Source: Microbacterium sp. (GTDB taxonomy: Bacteria > Actinomycetota > Actinomycetes > Actinomycetales > Microbacteriaceae). From it: a stretch of DNA of 8,156 bases. The position numbers and the translations under genes are program-made. Under the pieces are notes generated by a model. It had not been told where the DNA came from. It was given only the letters and a program-made list of their open reading frames with translations, and did no database searches. Each line of letters begins with the position of its first letter. Position 1 is the first letter of the stretch. Where the stretch lies: contig JAJUIM010000076.1 in the NCBI GenBank assembly GCA_029267645.1, positions 1 to 8,156 on the forward strand, in the 5' to 3' direction. Shown here one piece after another: positions 1 through 5,854 of the stretch.

Positions 1-63
1 ATCCCGTCGGGTATCGTCGAGGAGATGTCGGCGCGAACGTCTGCCGGCGGGAGAGCTGAATAG
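1..63 (+). CDS. 3' end of an upstream reading frame, unidentified (partial)
   Basis: Only the last 20 codons would be inside the window. In frame 1 they read IPSGIVEEMSARTSAGGRAE and stop at TAG 61-63, ten bases before the nusA start, with mostly G/C third positions. A second open frame ends at TGA 57-59 (tail ...NVCRRES), so the true frame is not certain. rimP often precedes nusA in bacteria, but nothing in this tail resembles a RimP C-terminus that I can recognise. I cannot name the product. That a coding frame ends here is likely from the tight spacing to nusA, but this is inference. Confidence 0.35.
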   Translation: MPSGIVEEMSARTSAGGRAE

Positions 64-68
64 GGAGG
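62..68 (+). promoter_or_regulatory. Shine-Dalgarno site of nusA
   Basis: AGGGAGG is followed by five bases and then GTG at 74. It supports the GTG start and overlaps the TAG that closes frame 1 of the upstream tail, which suggests tight coupling to whatever gene lies upstream. Confidence 0.75.
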
Positions 69-73
69 CTGCT

Positions 74-1063
74 GTGGAGATCGATCTGGCCCTGTTGCGT
101 TCGATCGAACGCGAGAAGGAGATTCCGTTCGATGAGCTGGCTGCGATCATCGAACAGGCCGTGCTGACCGCATACGCGAAGCACGTCACGCAGTCCGGCG
201 AGGTGCCCCACGGCGCCCGCGCCGAGCTCGACCGCAAGACCGGCCACGTCGCCGTGCTCACGCCGGTCACCGACGACGAGGGCGCCGTCGTGGGCGAGGA
301 GGAGCAGAACCCCGAGGACTTCGGGCGCATCGCCGCCTACGCTGCGAAGCAGGTCATCAGCCAGCGCCTGCGCGACATCGCCGACGACGCCGTGCTCGGC
401 GAGTTCCGCGGCAAGGAGGGCGACATCGTCGCCGGCGTCGTGCAGCAGGGCCCCAACCCGCGCATGATCCACATCGACCTCGGCACGGTCGAGGCGATCC
501 TGCCGCCCGAGGAGCAGGTGCCGGGCGAGGAGTACCCGCACGGCGCGCGCCTCCGCGTGTACGTGACGAGCGTCTCCCGCGGCGCCAAGGGCCCGTCGAT
601 CACGGTGTCGCGCACGCACCCCGGGCTCGTGCGCAAGCTGTTCGCGCTCGAGGTGCCCGAGATCGCGTCGGGTCTCGTCGAGATCACCTCGCTCGCCCGC
701 GAGGCCGGCCACCGCACGAAGATGGCCGTGACCGCGAGCGACCCGTCGATCAACGCGAAGGGATCCTGCATCGGCGAGCTCGGCCGCCGCGTGCGCGCCG
801 TGCAGGACGAGCTGGGTGGCGAGAAGATCGACATCGTCGACTACGACAGCGACCTTGCGACCTTCGTCGCCCACGCGCTGAGCCCCGCCAAGGTGTCGTC
901 GAGCTTCGTGCTCGACGAGAAGACGAAGGCCGTGCGCGCGCTCGTTCCCGACTACCAGCTGTCGCTCGCGATCGGCAAGGAGGGCCAGAACGCCCGCCTC
1001 GCCGCGAAGCTCACGGGCGCCAAGATCGACATCCAGCCGGACAGCATCCTCGACGAGGACTGA
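74..1063 (+). CDS. nusA: Transcription termination/antitermination factor NusA
   Basis: NusA binds RNA polymerase and nascent RNA in the cytoplasm and modulates pausing, intrinsic termination and antitermination, including rRNA transcription. The 329-residue protein shows the family order: N-terminal polymerase-binding domain (about 1-105, starting MEIDLALLRSIEREKEIPFD), S1 domain (about 113-180), KH1 (about 200-260, with GSCIGELG at 230-237) and KH2 (about 275-329, with IGKEGQNAR at 300-308). It stops soon after KH2 and lacks the C-terminal acidic repeats of the roughly 495-residue E. coli protein, which is the normal short form in actinobacteria. The GTG start is chosen because AGGGAGG (62-68) lies five bases upstream and the reading begins at the conserved N-terminus. 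It is first in the nusA-ylxR-infB order; ylxR follows after 38 bases. Confidence 0.97.
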   Translation: MEIDLALLRSIEREKEIPFDELAAIIEQAVLTAYAKHVTQSGEVPHGARAELDRKTGHVAVLTPVTDDEGAVVGEEEQNPEDFGRIAAYAAKQVISQRLRDIADDAVLGEFRGKEGDIVAGVVQQGPNPRMIHIDLGTVEAILPPEEQVPGEEYPHGARLRVYVTSVSRGAKGPSITVSRTHPGLVRKLFALEVPEIASGLVEITSLAREAGHRTKMAVTASDPSINAKGSCIGELGRRVRAVQDELGGEKIDIVDYDSDLATFVAHALSPAKVSSSFVLDEKTKAVRALVPDYQLSLAIGKEGQNARLAAKLTGAKIDIQPDSILDED

Positions 1064-1101
1064 CACGCGCGGTCGAGGCCGCGGCAGGCGAGGGGTGTAG
1101 G

Positions 1102-1374
1102 ATGGATCCGATACGAACGTGCGTCGGATGCCGCACGCGTGACTCCCGATCCGCGCTTCTGCGGGTGATCGCCACCGAATCTCGGCTCGTCGTCGACGAG
1201 TCCGCGTCGATGCCGGGGAGAGGCGCGTGGGTGCACCCCACTCGCCGTTGCGCAGAGCTGGCCATCCAGCGACGCGCATTCGTACGAGCACTCCGTGTGC
1301 CGGGACCACTCGACACGCAGACACTCACAGAACGGCTGAACAGCTATGGAAATCAAGTGAACGGCTCGAAATGA
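1102..1374 (+). CDS. ylxR: YlxR (DUF448) small RNA-binding protein, RnpM-like
   Basis: This small basic protein (90 residues) belongs to the YlxR/DUF448 family, nearly always encoded between nusA and infB. The visible signature is RTCVGCR (residues 5-11, Cys7 and Cys10) with GRGAWVHP (39-46) and Cys50 in the place of the usual GRGAY...C motif. Family members bind RNA; the Bacillus subtilis protein has been described as an RNase P RNA-binding modulator (RnpM). Whether the actinobacterial protein does the same is inference. ATG 1102 is preceded by AGGGG (1091-1095) six bases upstream and begins directly before the conserved core. The gene sits 38 bases after nusA and 59 bases before infB, fitting co-transcription. 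Its codon choice is looser than that of its neighbours (more A/T at third positions, especially near the 3' end), consistent with low expression. Confidence 0.93.
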   Translation: MDPIRTCVGCRTRDSRSALLRVIATESRLVVDESASMPGRGAWVHPTRRCAELAIQRRAFVRALRVPGPLDTQTLTERLNSYGNQVNGSK

Positions 1375-1393
1375 GACCCGTCCGCCTCTAGAG

Positions 1394-1427
1394 GTCTGCC
1401 CTGCCTGGGCAGACTCGCCCAGACAGG
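1394..1427 (+). promoter_or_regulatory. Two mutually exclusive hairpins in the infB leader
   Basis: Hairpin A pairs GTCTGCCC (1394-1401) with GGGCAGAC (1407-1414) around a five-base loop and leaves the ribosome binding site free. Hairpin B pairs 1400-1410 with 1417-1427 (ten pairs, one C-A mismatch, loop AGACTC), and its 3' arm includes AGG of the infB Shine-Dalgarno. The two share bases 1400-1401 and 1407-1414, so they cannot both form. This is the layout of a translational switch or attenuator, but function is inference; no known riboswitch or leader class was recognised. Confidence 0.45.
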
Positions 1428-1429
1428 AG
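1425..1429 (+). promoter_or_regulatory. Shine-Dalgarno site of infB
   Basis: AGGAG is followed by four bases and then GTG at 1434. It fixes the GTG start of IF2 and lies partly inside the 3' arm of one of the two leader hairpins. Confidence 0.8.
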
Positions 1430-1433
1430 AATT

Positions 1434-4214
1434 GTGGCTAAACCACGCGTACATGAGATCGCGGCCGAGATCGGCGTCGACAGCAAGACGGCCCTCGCGA
1501 AGCTCAAGGAGCTCGGCGAGTTCGTGAAGAGCCCGTCGTCGACCGTCGAGCCTCCCGTGGCGCGCAAGCTGCGCGCCGCGTTCGAGGCCGAGGGCGCCGC
1601 GAAGGCGTCCGGCGACAAGAAGTCGGCCGCGTCGAACGCGCCGAAGCCGGGTGGCGCGCCCAAGCCGGGCGCCCCGAAGCCCGGTGCGTCCGCGCCGAAG
1701 CCCGGCGCCCCCAAGCCCGGGCCCGCCGGTCGCTCGTCGGCTCCGAAGCCCGGATCCGAGGCCCCGAAGCCCGCCGAGCAGGCGGCGCCTGCCGAGCCCG
1801 CGAAGCCTGCGGGCGACGCGCCGCGACCCGGCGCCCCGAAGCCGGGCGGACAGGCCCGCGGTGCTGGGGCCGGCCAGGGCAACGCCAAGCCCGGCGCCCC
1901 CAAGCCCGGCCAGGCGCGTCCCGGCAACAACCCGTACTCGTCCTCGCAGGGCATGGGGCAGCGCCCCGCCGCGGGACCGCGTCCGGGCAACAACCCGTAC
2001 TCGTCCTCGCAGGGCATGGGGCAGCGCCCCACACCCGCGAACATCCCCCGTCCCCCCAAGCCGCAGGCGCCCCGTCCGGGCGCCCCGAAGCCGGGTCGTC
2101 CTGGCGGCGGTCGCGGCGGTCGTCCCGGTGCCGGCGGCGGCCGTCCGGGCGGCGCTCCGTTCCAGCAGCGCCCGGGCCAGGGCGGCGGACCCGGTGCCGG
2201 CGGCGGTTTCCGTCCCGGCGGCGGCTTCGCCGGTCGTCCCGGTCCCGGCGGTCGCCGCGGCGGCACGGCCGGTGCGTTCGGAAAGGGGGGCGGCAAGTCC
2301 AAGCAGCGCAAGTCGCGTCGGGCCAAGCGCCAGGAATTCGAGATGCGGCAGGCGCCCGTCGTCGGCGGCGTCAAGGTTCCCCGCGGCGACGGCGACACGA
2401 TCATCCGCATGCGCCGCGGCGCATCGATCGCCGACTTCGCCGAGAAGCTCGAGCAGATGCACGGTGTGGCGGTGCCCCCGGGCAACCTCGTGACGGTGCT
2501 GTTCCACCTCGGTGAGATGGCGACCGCGACCGAGTCGCTCGACGAGTCGACGTTCGAGGTGCTCGGCGCCGAGATCGGCTACAAGGTCGAGATCGTCTCG
2601 CCCGAGGACGAGGACAAGGAGCTCCTCGAGAGCTTCGGCCTCAACCTCGAGCAGGAGGAGCTCGAGGAGGACGACGAGAACCTCGAGATCCGTCCTCCGG
2701 TGGTCACCGTCATGGGCCACGTCGACCACGGTAAGACGCGACTGCTCGACGCGATCCGTCACACGACCGTGATCGAGGGCGAGGCCGGCGGCATCACGCA
2801 GCACATCGGCGCCTACCAGGTGTGGACCGAGCACGAGGGCCACGACCGCGCGATCACCTTCATCGACACCCCGGGTCACGAGGCGTTCACCGCCATGCGT
2901 GCGCGCGGTGCCGACGTGACCGACATCGCGATCCTCGTGGTCGCGGCCGACGACGGCATCATGCCGCAGACGGTCGAGGCGCTGAACCACGCTCAGGCCG
3001 CCGAGGTGCCGATCGTCGTCGCGGTCAACAAGGTCGACAAGCCCGAGGCCAACCCGGCGAAGGTGCGCTCGCAGCTCACCGAGTACGGCCTCGTCGCCGA
3101 GGAGTACGGCGGAGACGTCATGTTCGTCGACGTGTCGGCGCGACAGGGCACGGGCATCCAGGACCTCCTGGACGCCGTGCTGCTGACGGCCGACGCCGGT
3201 CTCGACCTGCGCGCGAACCCCAACAAGGAGGCGCGCGGCATCGCGATCGAGGCGAAGCTCGACAAGGGCCGCGGATCCGTCGCGACCGTCCTCGTCCAGG
3301 GCGGCACGCTGCGCGTCGGCGACCCGATCGTCGCGGGCACGGCCTACGGCCGCGTGCGCGCCATGATCGACGAGCACGGCGAGCGCGTGGAGGAGGCGGC
3401 ACCGTCGCGTCCCGTCCAGGTGCAGGGCCTCAACTCGGTCCCGCGCGCCGGCGACCTGTTCCTCGTGCCCGAGGACGACCGCACCGCCCGCCAGATCGCC
3501 GAGAAGCGCGAGGCTGTCGAGCGCAACGCGGCACTCGCGAAGGCCCGCAAGCGCATGTCGCTCGAGGACTTCACGAAGGCCCTCGAGGAGGGCAAGGTCG
3601 AGTCGCTCAACCTCATCATCAAGGGCGACGTGTCGGGTGCCGTCGAGGCGCTCGAGGAGTCGCTCCTGAAGATCGAGGTGGACGACAGCGTGCAGCTGCG
3701 CATCATCCATCGCGGCGTCGGCGCGATCACCGAGAGCGACATCAACCTCGCGACGATCGACAACGCGATCGTGCTCGGCTTCAACGTCCGCCCGGACACG
3801 AAGGCCCGCGAGGCCGCCGCCCGCGAGGGCGTCGACATCCGCTTCTACAACGTCATCTACAACGCGATCGACGACGTGGAGGCCTCGCTCAAGGGCATGC
3901 TCAAGCCCGAGTTCGAGGAGGCGCAGGCGGGTCTCGCCGAGATCCGCGAGGTGTTCCGCTCCTCGAAGTTCGGCAACATCGCGGGTGTGCTCGTCAAGAG
4001 CGGCACGATCACGCGCAACGCCAAGGCGCGCGTCATCCGCGACGGCGTCGTGCTGGCCGATGGCCTCGCCATCGAGTCGCTGCGTCGCTTCAAGGACGAC
4101 GTCACCGAGGTCAAGACGGACTTCGAGGCCGGTATCGGCCTCGGCAAGTTCAACGACATCCAGGTGGGCGACGAGATCGAGACGATCGAGATGGTCGAGA
4201 AGCCGCGCGACTGA
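1434..4214 (+). CDS. infB: Translation initiation factor IF-2
   Basis: IF2 is the GTPase that brings fMet-tRNA to the 30S subunit and promotes 50S joining. The 926-residue protein starts at GTG (reading [15 protein letters not shown] after the initiator). Domains: a first IF2_N module (about 1-52); a long disordered region rich in Pro, Ala, Gly and Lys (about 55-215), then Gly/Arg-rich with RGG-like runs (about 215-285) and a basic patch [13 protein letters not shown]; a second IF2_N module (about 320-375); an acidic linker; the G domain with GHVDHGKT (428-435), GGIT (452-455), DTPGH (478-482), NKVDK (532-536) and SARQG (568-572); beta-barrel domain II (from about 598); domain III; and the C-terminal initiator-tRNA-binding barrel (about 829-926). 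All GTPase motifs are intact. A 17-residue segment is exactly duplicated at 162-178 and 183-199. Length and long N-terminal extension are normal for actinobacteria. Confidence 0.98.
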   Translation: MAKPRVHEIAAEIGVDSKTALAKLKELGEFVKSPSSTVEPPVARKLRAAFEAEGAAKASGDKKSAASNAPKPGGAPKPGAPKPGASAPKPGAPKPGPAGRSSAPKPGSEAPKPAEQAAPAEPAKPAGDAPRPGAPKPGGQARGAGAGQGNAKPGAPKPGQARPGNNPYSSSQGMGQRPAAGPRPGNNPYSSSQGMGQRPTPANIPRPPKPQAPRPGAPKPGRPGGGRGGRPGAGGGRPGGAPFQQRPGQGGGPGAGGGFRPGGGFAGRPGPGGRRGGTAGAFGKGGGKSKQRKSRRAKRQEFEMRQAPVVGGVKVPRGDGDTIIRMRRGASIADFAEKLEQMHGVAVPPGNLVTVLFHLGEMATATESLDESTFEVLGAEIGYKVEIVSPEDEDKELLESFGLNLEQEELEEDDENLEIRPPVVTVMGHVDHGKTRLLDAIRHTTVIEGEAGGITQHIGAYQVWTEHEGHDRAITFIDTPGHEAFTAMRARGADVTDIAILVVAADDGIMPQTVEALNHAQAAEVPIVVAVNKVDKPEANPAKVRSQLTEYGLVAEEYGGDVMFVDVSARQGTGIQDLLDAVLLTADAGLDLRANPNKEARGIAIEAKLDKGRGSVATVLVQGGTLRVGDPIVAGTAYGRVRAMIDEHGERVEEAAPSRPVQVQGLNSVPRAGDLFLVPEDDRTARQIAEKREAVERNAALAKARKRMSLEDFTKALEEGKVESLNLIIKGDVSGAVEALEESLLKIEVDDSVQLRIIHRGVGAITESDINLATIDNAIVLGFNVRPDTKAREAAAREGVDIRFYNVIYNAIDDVEASLKGMLKPEFEEAQAGLAEIREVFRSSKFGNIAGVLVKSGTITRNAKARVIRDGVVLADGLAIESLRRFKDDVTEVKTDFEAGIGLGKFNDIQVGDEIETIEMVEKPRD
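1917..2030 (+). repeat. In-frame tandem duplication inside infB, period 63 bp
   Basis: Bases 1917-1967 and 1980-2030 are 51-bp copies differing at one base (CCC versus CCG in the second codon). Both encode [17 protein letters not shown]. Start-to-start distance is 63 bp (21 codons), and the four-residue spacer AAGP follows the first copy. GNNP-type segments are known in the disordered region of actinobacterial IF2. The near identity at DNA level suggests a recent duplication or ongoing homogenisation. Confidence 0.9.
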
Positions 4215-4219
4215 TCGCC

Positions 4220-4225
4220 TACGCT
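4220..4225 (+). promoter_or_regulatory. Possible -10 box of an rbfA promoter
   Basis: TACGCT, six bases after the infB stop, fits TANNNT. The best -35 candidate is TCGAGA (4195-4200, 4 of 6 to TTGACA) at a long 19-base spacing. A transcript from it would begin near 4232 and carry the 14-bp hairpin as its leader. This is a weak call based on motif alone. Confidence 0.3.
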
Positions 4226-4242
4226 TGATCGCACATCACTGA

Positions 4243-4274
4243 CCTGCCGGGCACCCGCGAGGGTGCCCGGCAGG
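4243..4274 (+). terminator. Perfect 14-bp hairpin between infB and rbfA (terminator or processing signal)
   Basis: CCTGCCGGGCACCC (4243-4256) pairs without mismatch with GGGTGCCCGGCAGG (4261-4274) around the loop GCGA, a GNRA tetraloop. It starts 29 bases after the infB stop. No T-rich tract follows (GATCGTCC), so it is not a classical intrinsic terminator, though actinobacterial terminators often lack the tract. It could reduce read-through, stabilise the infB 3' end or block exonucleases. The structure is certain; its role is inference. Confidence 0.6.
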
Positions 4275-4284
4275 ATCGTCCCAG

Positions 4285-4294
4285 AAGGGGAGAG
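4285..4294 (+). promoter_or_regulatory. Shine-Dalgarno site that sets the rbfA start
   Basis: AAGGGGAGAG lies just upstream of ATG 4299. It decides between this ATG and an in-frame GTG at 4263 that lies inside the hairpin and would add 12 unconserved residues (MPGRIVPEGERS). Confidence 0.75.
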
Positions 4295-4298
4295 ATCC

Positions 4299-4736
4299 AT
4301 GGCCGGTTTCGAACGACAGGCCCGCGTCGCCGACCGCATCCGCGTGGTGCTGTCTGAGCGGCTTCAGAAGGGGCTGCGCGACCCGCGGCTCGGCTTCGTG
4401 ACGATCACCGACGTGCGCGTCACGGGCGACCTGCAGAACGCGAGCGTGTTCTACACGGTCTACGGCACCGACGAGGAGCGCGAGGGCACGGCCGCGGCGC
4501 TCAAGGCCGCGACGGGCATGCTGCGCAGCGAGGTCGGCCGCAAGCTCAACACCCGCCTCACGCCGACGCTCGAGTTCATCCCCGACGCCCTGCCCGAGGA
4601 GGCGTCGCACCTGACCGAGCTGCTGCGCGAGGCGCGCGAGCGCGACGAGGCCGTGCACGGTCTCGCGGCAGGGGCCACCTACGCCGGCGACGCCGACCCG
4701 TACAAGCACGACGACGAGGACGAGCCGCGAGGCTGA
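4299..4736 (+). CDS. rbfA: 30S ribosome-binding factor RbfA
   Basis: RbfA is a cytoplasmic assembly factor that binds free 30S subunits near the 16S rRNA 5' domain during late maturation. The 145-residue product (MAGFERQARVADRIRVVLSE...) contains the single KH-like RbfA fold. Recognisable segments are RVADRIRVVLSERLQKGLRDPRLGF near the N-terminus (residues about 9-33), VTITDVRVTGDLQNASVFYTVYG (34-56) and LNTRLTPTLEFIPD (84-97). The C-terminus is a charged, disordered tail rich in Asp and Glu (KHDDEDEPRG). The ATG is preferred over an in-frame GTG 36 bases upstream because a strong purine-rich ribosome binding site directly precedes it. It follows infB by 84 bases, a gap holding a strong hairpin, so its expression may be partly uncoupled from infB. 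It is convergent with mutY. Confidence 0.95.
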   Translation: MAGFERQARVADRIRVVLSERLQKGLRDPRLGFVTITDVRVTGDLQNASVFYTVYGTDEEREGTAAALKAATGMLRSEVGRKLNTRLTPTLEFIPDALPEEASHLTELLREARERDEAVHGLAAGATYAGDADPYKHDDEDEPRG

Positions 4737-4767
4737 CGTCTCCTCCCACCACCCCGACTCCGCGTTC

Positions 4768-4853
4768 CAACACAACGCAGTCAATCCGGCGGCACCCGGG
4801 CCGAAACCCCGGTGTGTCGGGCCATGAGGCCTCGGATTGACTGCGTTGTGTTG
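4768..4853. repeat. 86-bp element with perfect 21-bp inverted repeats; likely bidirectional terminator or REP-like element
   Basis: Bases 4768-4788 (beginning CAACACAACGCAG) and 4833-4853 (ending CTGCGTTGTGTTG) are perfect 21-bp reverse complements around a 44-base loop. The loop holds two smaller hairpins: 4793-4800 with 4807-4814 (seven of eight paired, loop CCGAAA) and GGCC 4820-4823 with GGCC 4828-4831 (loop ATGA). The whole can fold as a three-way junction on either strand. The arms are about 52% GC, well below the surroundings. It lies between the 3' ends of rbfA and mutY and begins directly after the mutY stop codon, so transcription stop in both directions is the simplest role. There is no T tract. 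A dispersed palindromic repeat is the main alternative. Confidence 0.85.
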
Positions 4854-5726
4854 TCAGCGGGGGAGGGCGACGAGCTCGCCGTCGGGCTCGATGAGGCCGT
4901 CGGTCTCGAGCGTCGCGAGCGCGCGGTCGCGCTGGGCCGGGTCGTGCCAGTCGACGAGCAGCGCCGCGCGGGGCAGCGGATCCGGCGCGGCCTCGCGCAG
5001 CGCGCGCAGCACGGCGCCGCGCGCCTGACGGTCGCTGCCCTCGTAGCGCGCCTGCTTGCGCCGCGTGTCGGGCGTCGCGGGGGATCCGCCCTGCACCCAC
5101 GCGCACTGCGACCGGATCGGGCACTCGCCGCACTTCGGAGAACGGGCCGTGCAGACGACCTGCCCGAGCTCCATGACGGCGGCGTTCATGACGGCCGCGT
5201 CGGCGTCGTCCTCGGGCAGCAGCGCCGCCATCTGCTCGAGGTCGCGGCGATGCGGGGGAGCAGGGTGGGCGTCGCCGCCGATCGCCCGCGCGAGCACGCG
5301 GCGCGTGTTCGTGTCGACCACGGGGTGCCGGTCGCCGTACGCGAAGACGGCGACGGCGCGGGCCGTGTAGTCGCCGATGCCCGTGAGCGCGAGCAGGGCG
5401 TCGACGCCGCGCGGCACGACGCCGCCGTGGCGGTCGCGGATCTCGATGGCCGCGCGGTGCAGCCAGAGCGCGCGCCGCGGGTACCCGAGGTTCGCCCACT
5501 GCGTCACGGCCTCGGCGGGAGTCGCGTCCGCCAGCGCGGTGGGCGTCGGCCAGCGCGTGAGCCACGCGTCGAGCAGGGGGATCACGCGCGAGACCTGCGT
5601 CTGCTGCAGCATGAACTCGCTGACGAGGATGCCCCACGCGCCGAACCCCGGACGCCGCCACGGGAGATCGCGGGCGTTCCGGCGATACCAGGGCACGAGG
5701 ATCTCGGACAGATCGCTGGACGGCAT
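4854..5726 (-). CDS. mutY: A/G-specific adenine DNA glycosylase MutY
   Basis: MutY removes adenine mispaired with 8-oxoguanine (or G), starting base excision repair that prevents G:C to T:A mutations. Starting at ATG (complement of 5724-5726) gives 290 residues. Key positions then match E. coli MutY numbering as I know it: Glu37 in VSEFMLQQTQV, helix-hairpin-helix LTGIGDYTARAV (114-125, Tyr120), catalytic Asp138 in VVDTNTRRVLAR, and the 4Fe-4S ligands Cys192, 199, 202 and 208 (C-X6-C-X2-C-X5-C). Two in-frame upstream ATGs (5774, 5768) would add a 16-residue unconserved extension. After the cluster there are only about 80 residues (RYEGSDRQARGAVLRAL..., ending LIEPDGELVALPR). The NUDIX-like 8-oxoG-recognition domain of E. 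coli MutY therefore appears absent, as in other actinobacterial homologues. The gene runs against its neighbours; a TACAAT box six bases before ATG suggests a leaderless mRNA. Confidence 0.95.
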   Translation of the reverse strand: MPSSDLSEILVPWYRRNARDLPWRRPGFGAWGILVSEFMLQQTQVSRVIPLLDAWLTRWPTPTALADATPAEAVTQWANLGYPRRALWLHRAAIEIRDRHGGVVPRGVDALLALTGIGDYTARAVAVFAYGDRHPVVDTNTRRVLARAIGGDAHPAPPHRRDLEQMAALLPEDDADAAVMNAAVMELGQVVCTARSPKCGECPIRSQCAWVQGGSPATPDTRRKQARYEGSDRQARGAVLRALREAAPDPLPRAALLVDWHDPAQRDRALATLETDGLIEPDGELVALPR

Positions 5727-5732
5727 CCGGAT

Positions 5733-5738
5733 ATTGTA
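5733..5738 (-). promoter_or_regulatory. -10 box of mutY, predicted leaderless start
   Basis: On the minus strand TACAAT is followed by ATCCGG and then the mutY ATG at 5726. With the usual distance of about seven bases from -10 box to start site, transcription would begin at the A of ATG. No Shine-Dalgarno is present. A -35 box is not clear (GTTCCA at 16-base spacing matches only 3 of 6). Confidence 0.55.
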
Positions 5739-5845
5739 CGAAATCCGATCGTGATGGAACGGTTGCATTCGCATCGGCTTTCGTGACCTCGCTGTGTCCT
5801 TCGCCGCGTAACCTCGAGGGTCGGATCACGTTCGAAGTACCCCCC

Positions 5846-5850
5846 GGAGA
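5846..5850 (+). promoter_or_regulatory. Shine-Dalgarno site that sets the lipoprotein start
   Basis: GGAGA, followed by GAAC and ATG 5855. It supports the start that leaves the signal peptide at the true N-terminus, against the upstream GTG at 5783. Confidence 0.65.
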
Positions 5851-5854
5851 GAAC

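Noticed and set aside
1068..1083. Short hairpin after nusA (CGCGG / CCGCG)
   Set aside because: Only five pairs in GC-rich sequence, and ylxR follows directly; too weak to call a terminator.
1098..1103. TAGGAT as a -10 box for ylxR
   Set aside because: It overlaps the ATG at 1102, so a transcript would start inside the gene; the nearby GTG at 1119 is out of frame. AGGGG at 1091 explains the start better.
1385..1394. Ten-base palindrome CCTCTAGAGG before infB
   Set aside because: Several palindromes of this length are expected by chance in 8 kb; it has no partner or repeat nearby.
1640..2300. GC-rich direct repeats encoding PKPGAPKPG runs, as a possible CRISPR or minisatellite
   Set aside because: The units are irregular, remain in frame within infB and are the usual low-complexity region of actinobacterial IF2.
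1353..3710. 785-codon open frame antisense to infB
   Set aside because: It mirrors the infB frame; long antisense frames are expected with strong G/C third-position bias. The translation is Leu/Arg/Gly/Asp-rich without any domain and there is no start signal.
2822..4228. 468-codon +strand frame inside infB
   Set aside because: Arg/Gly/His-rich out-of-frame reading of the certain IF2 gene; no motif and no ribosome binding site.
4812..5786. 324-codon +strand frame opposite mutY
   Set aside because: Shadow of mutY, whose catalytic residues and iron-sulfur cysteines are all intact on the other strand.
5809..5814. TAACCT as a -10 box for the lipoprotein gene
   Set aside because: The only -35-like group (GTGACC, 5783-5788) is 20 bases away, too far; the promoter probably lies in 5727-5854 but cannot be placed.
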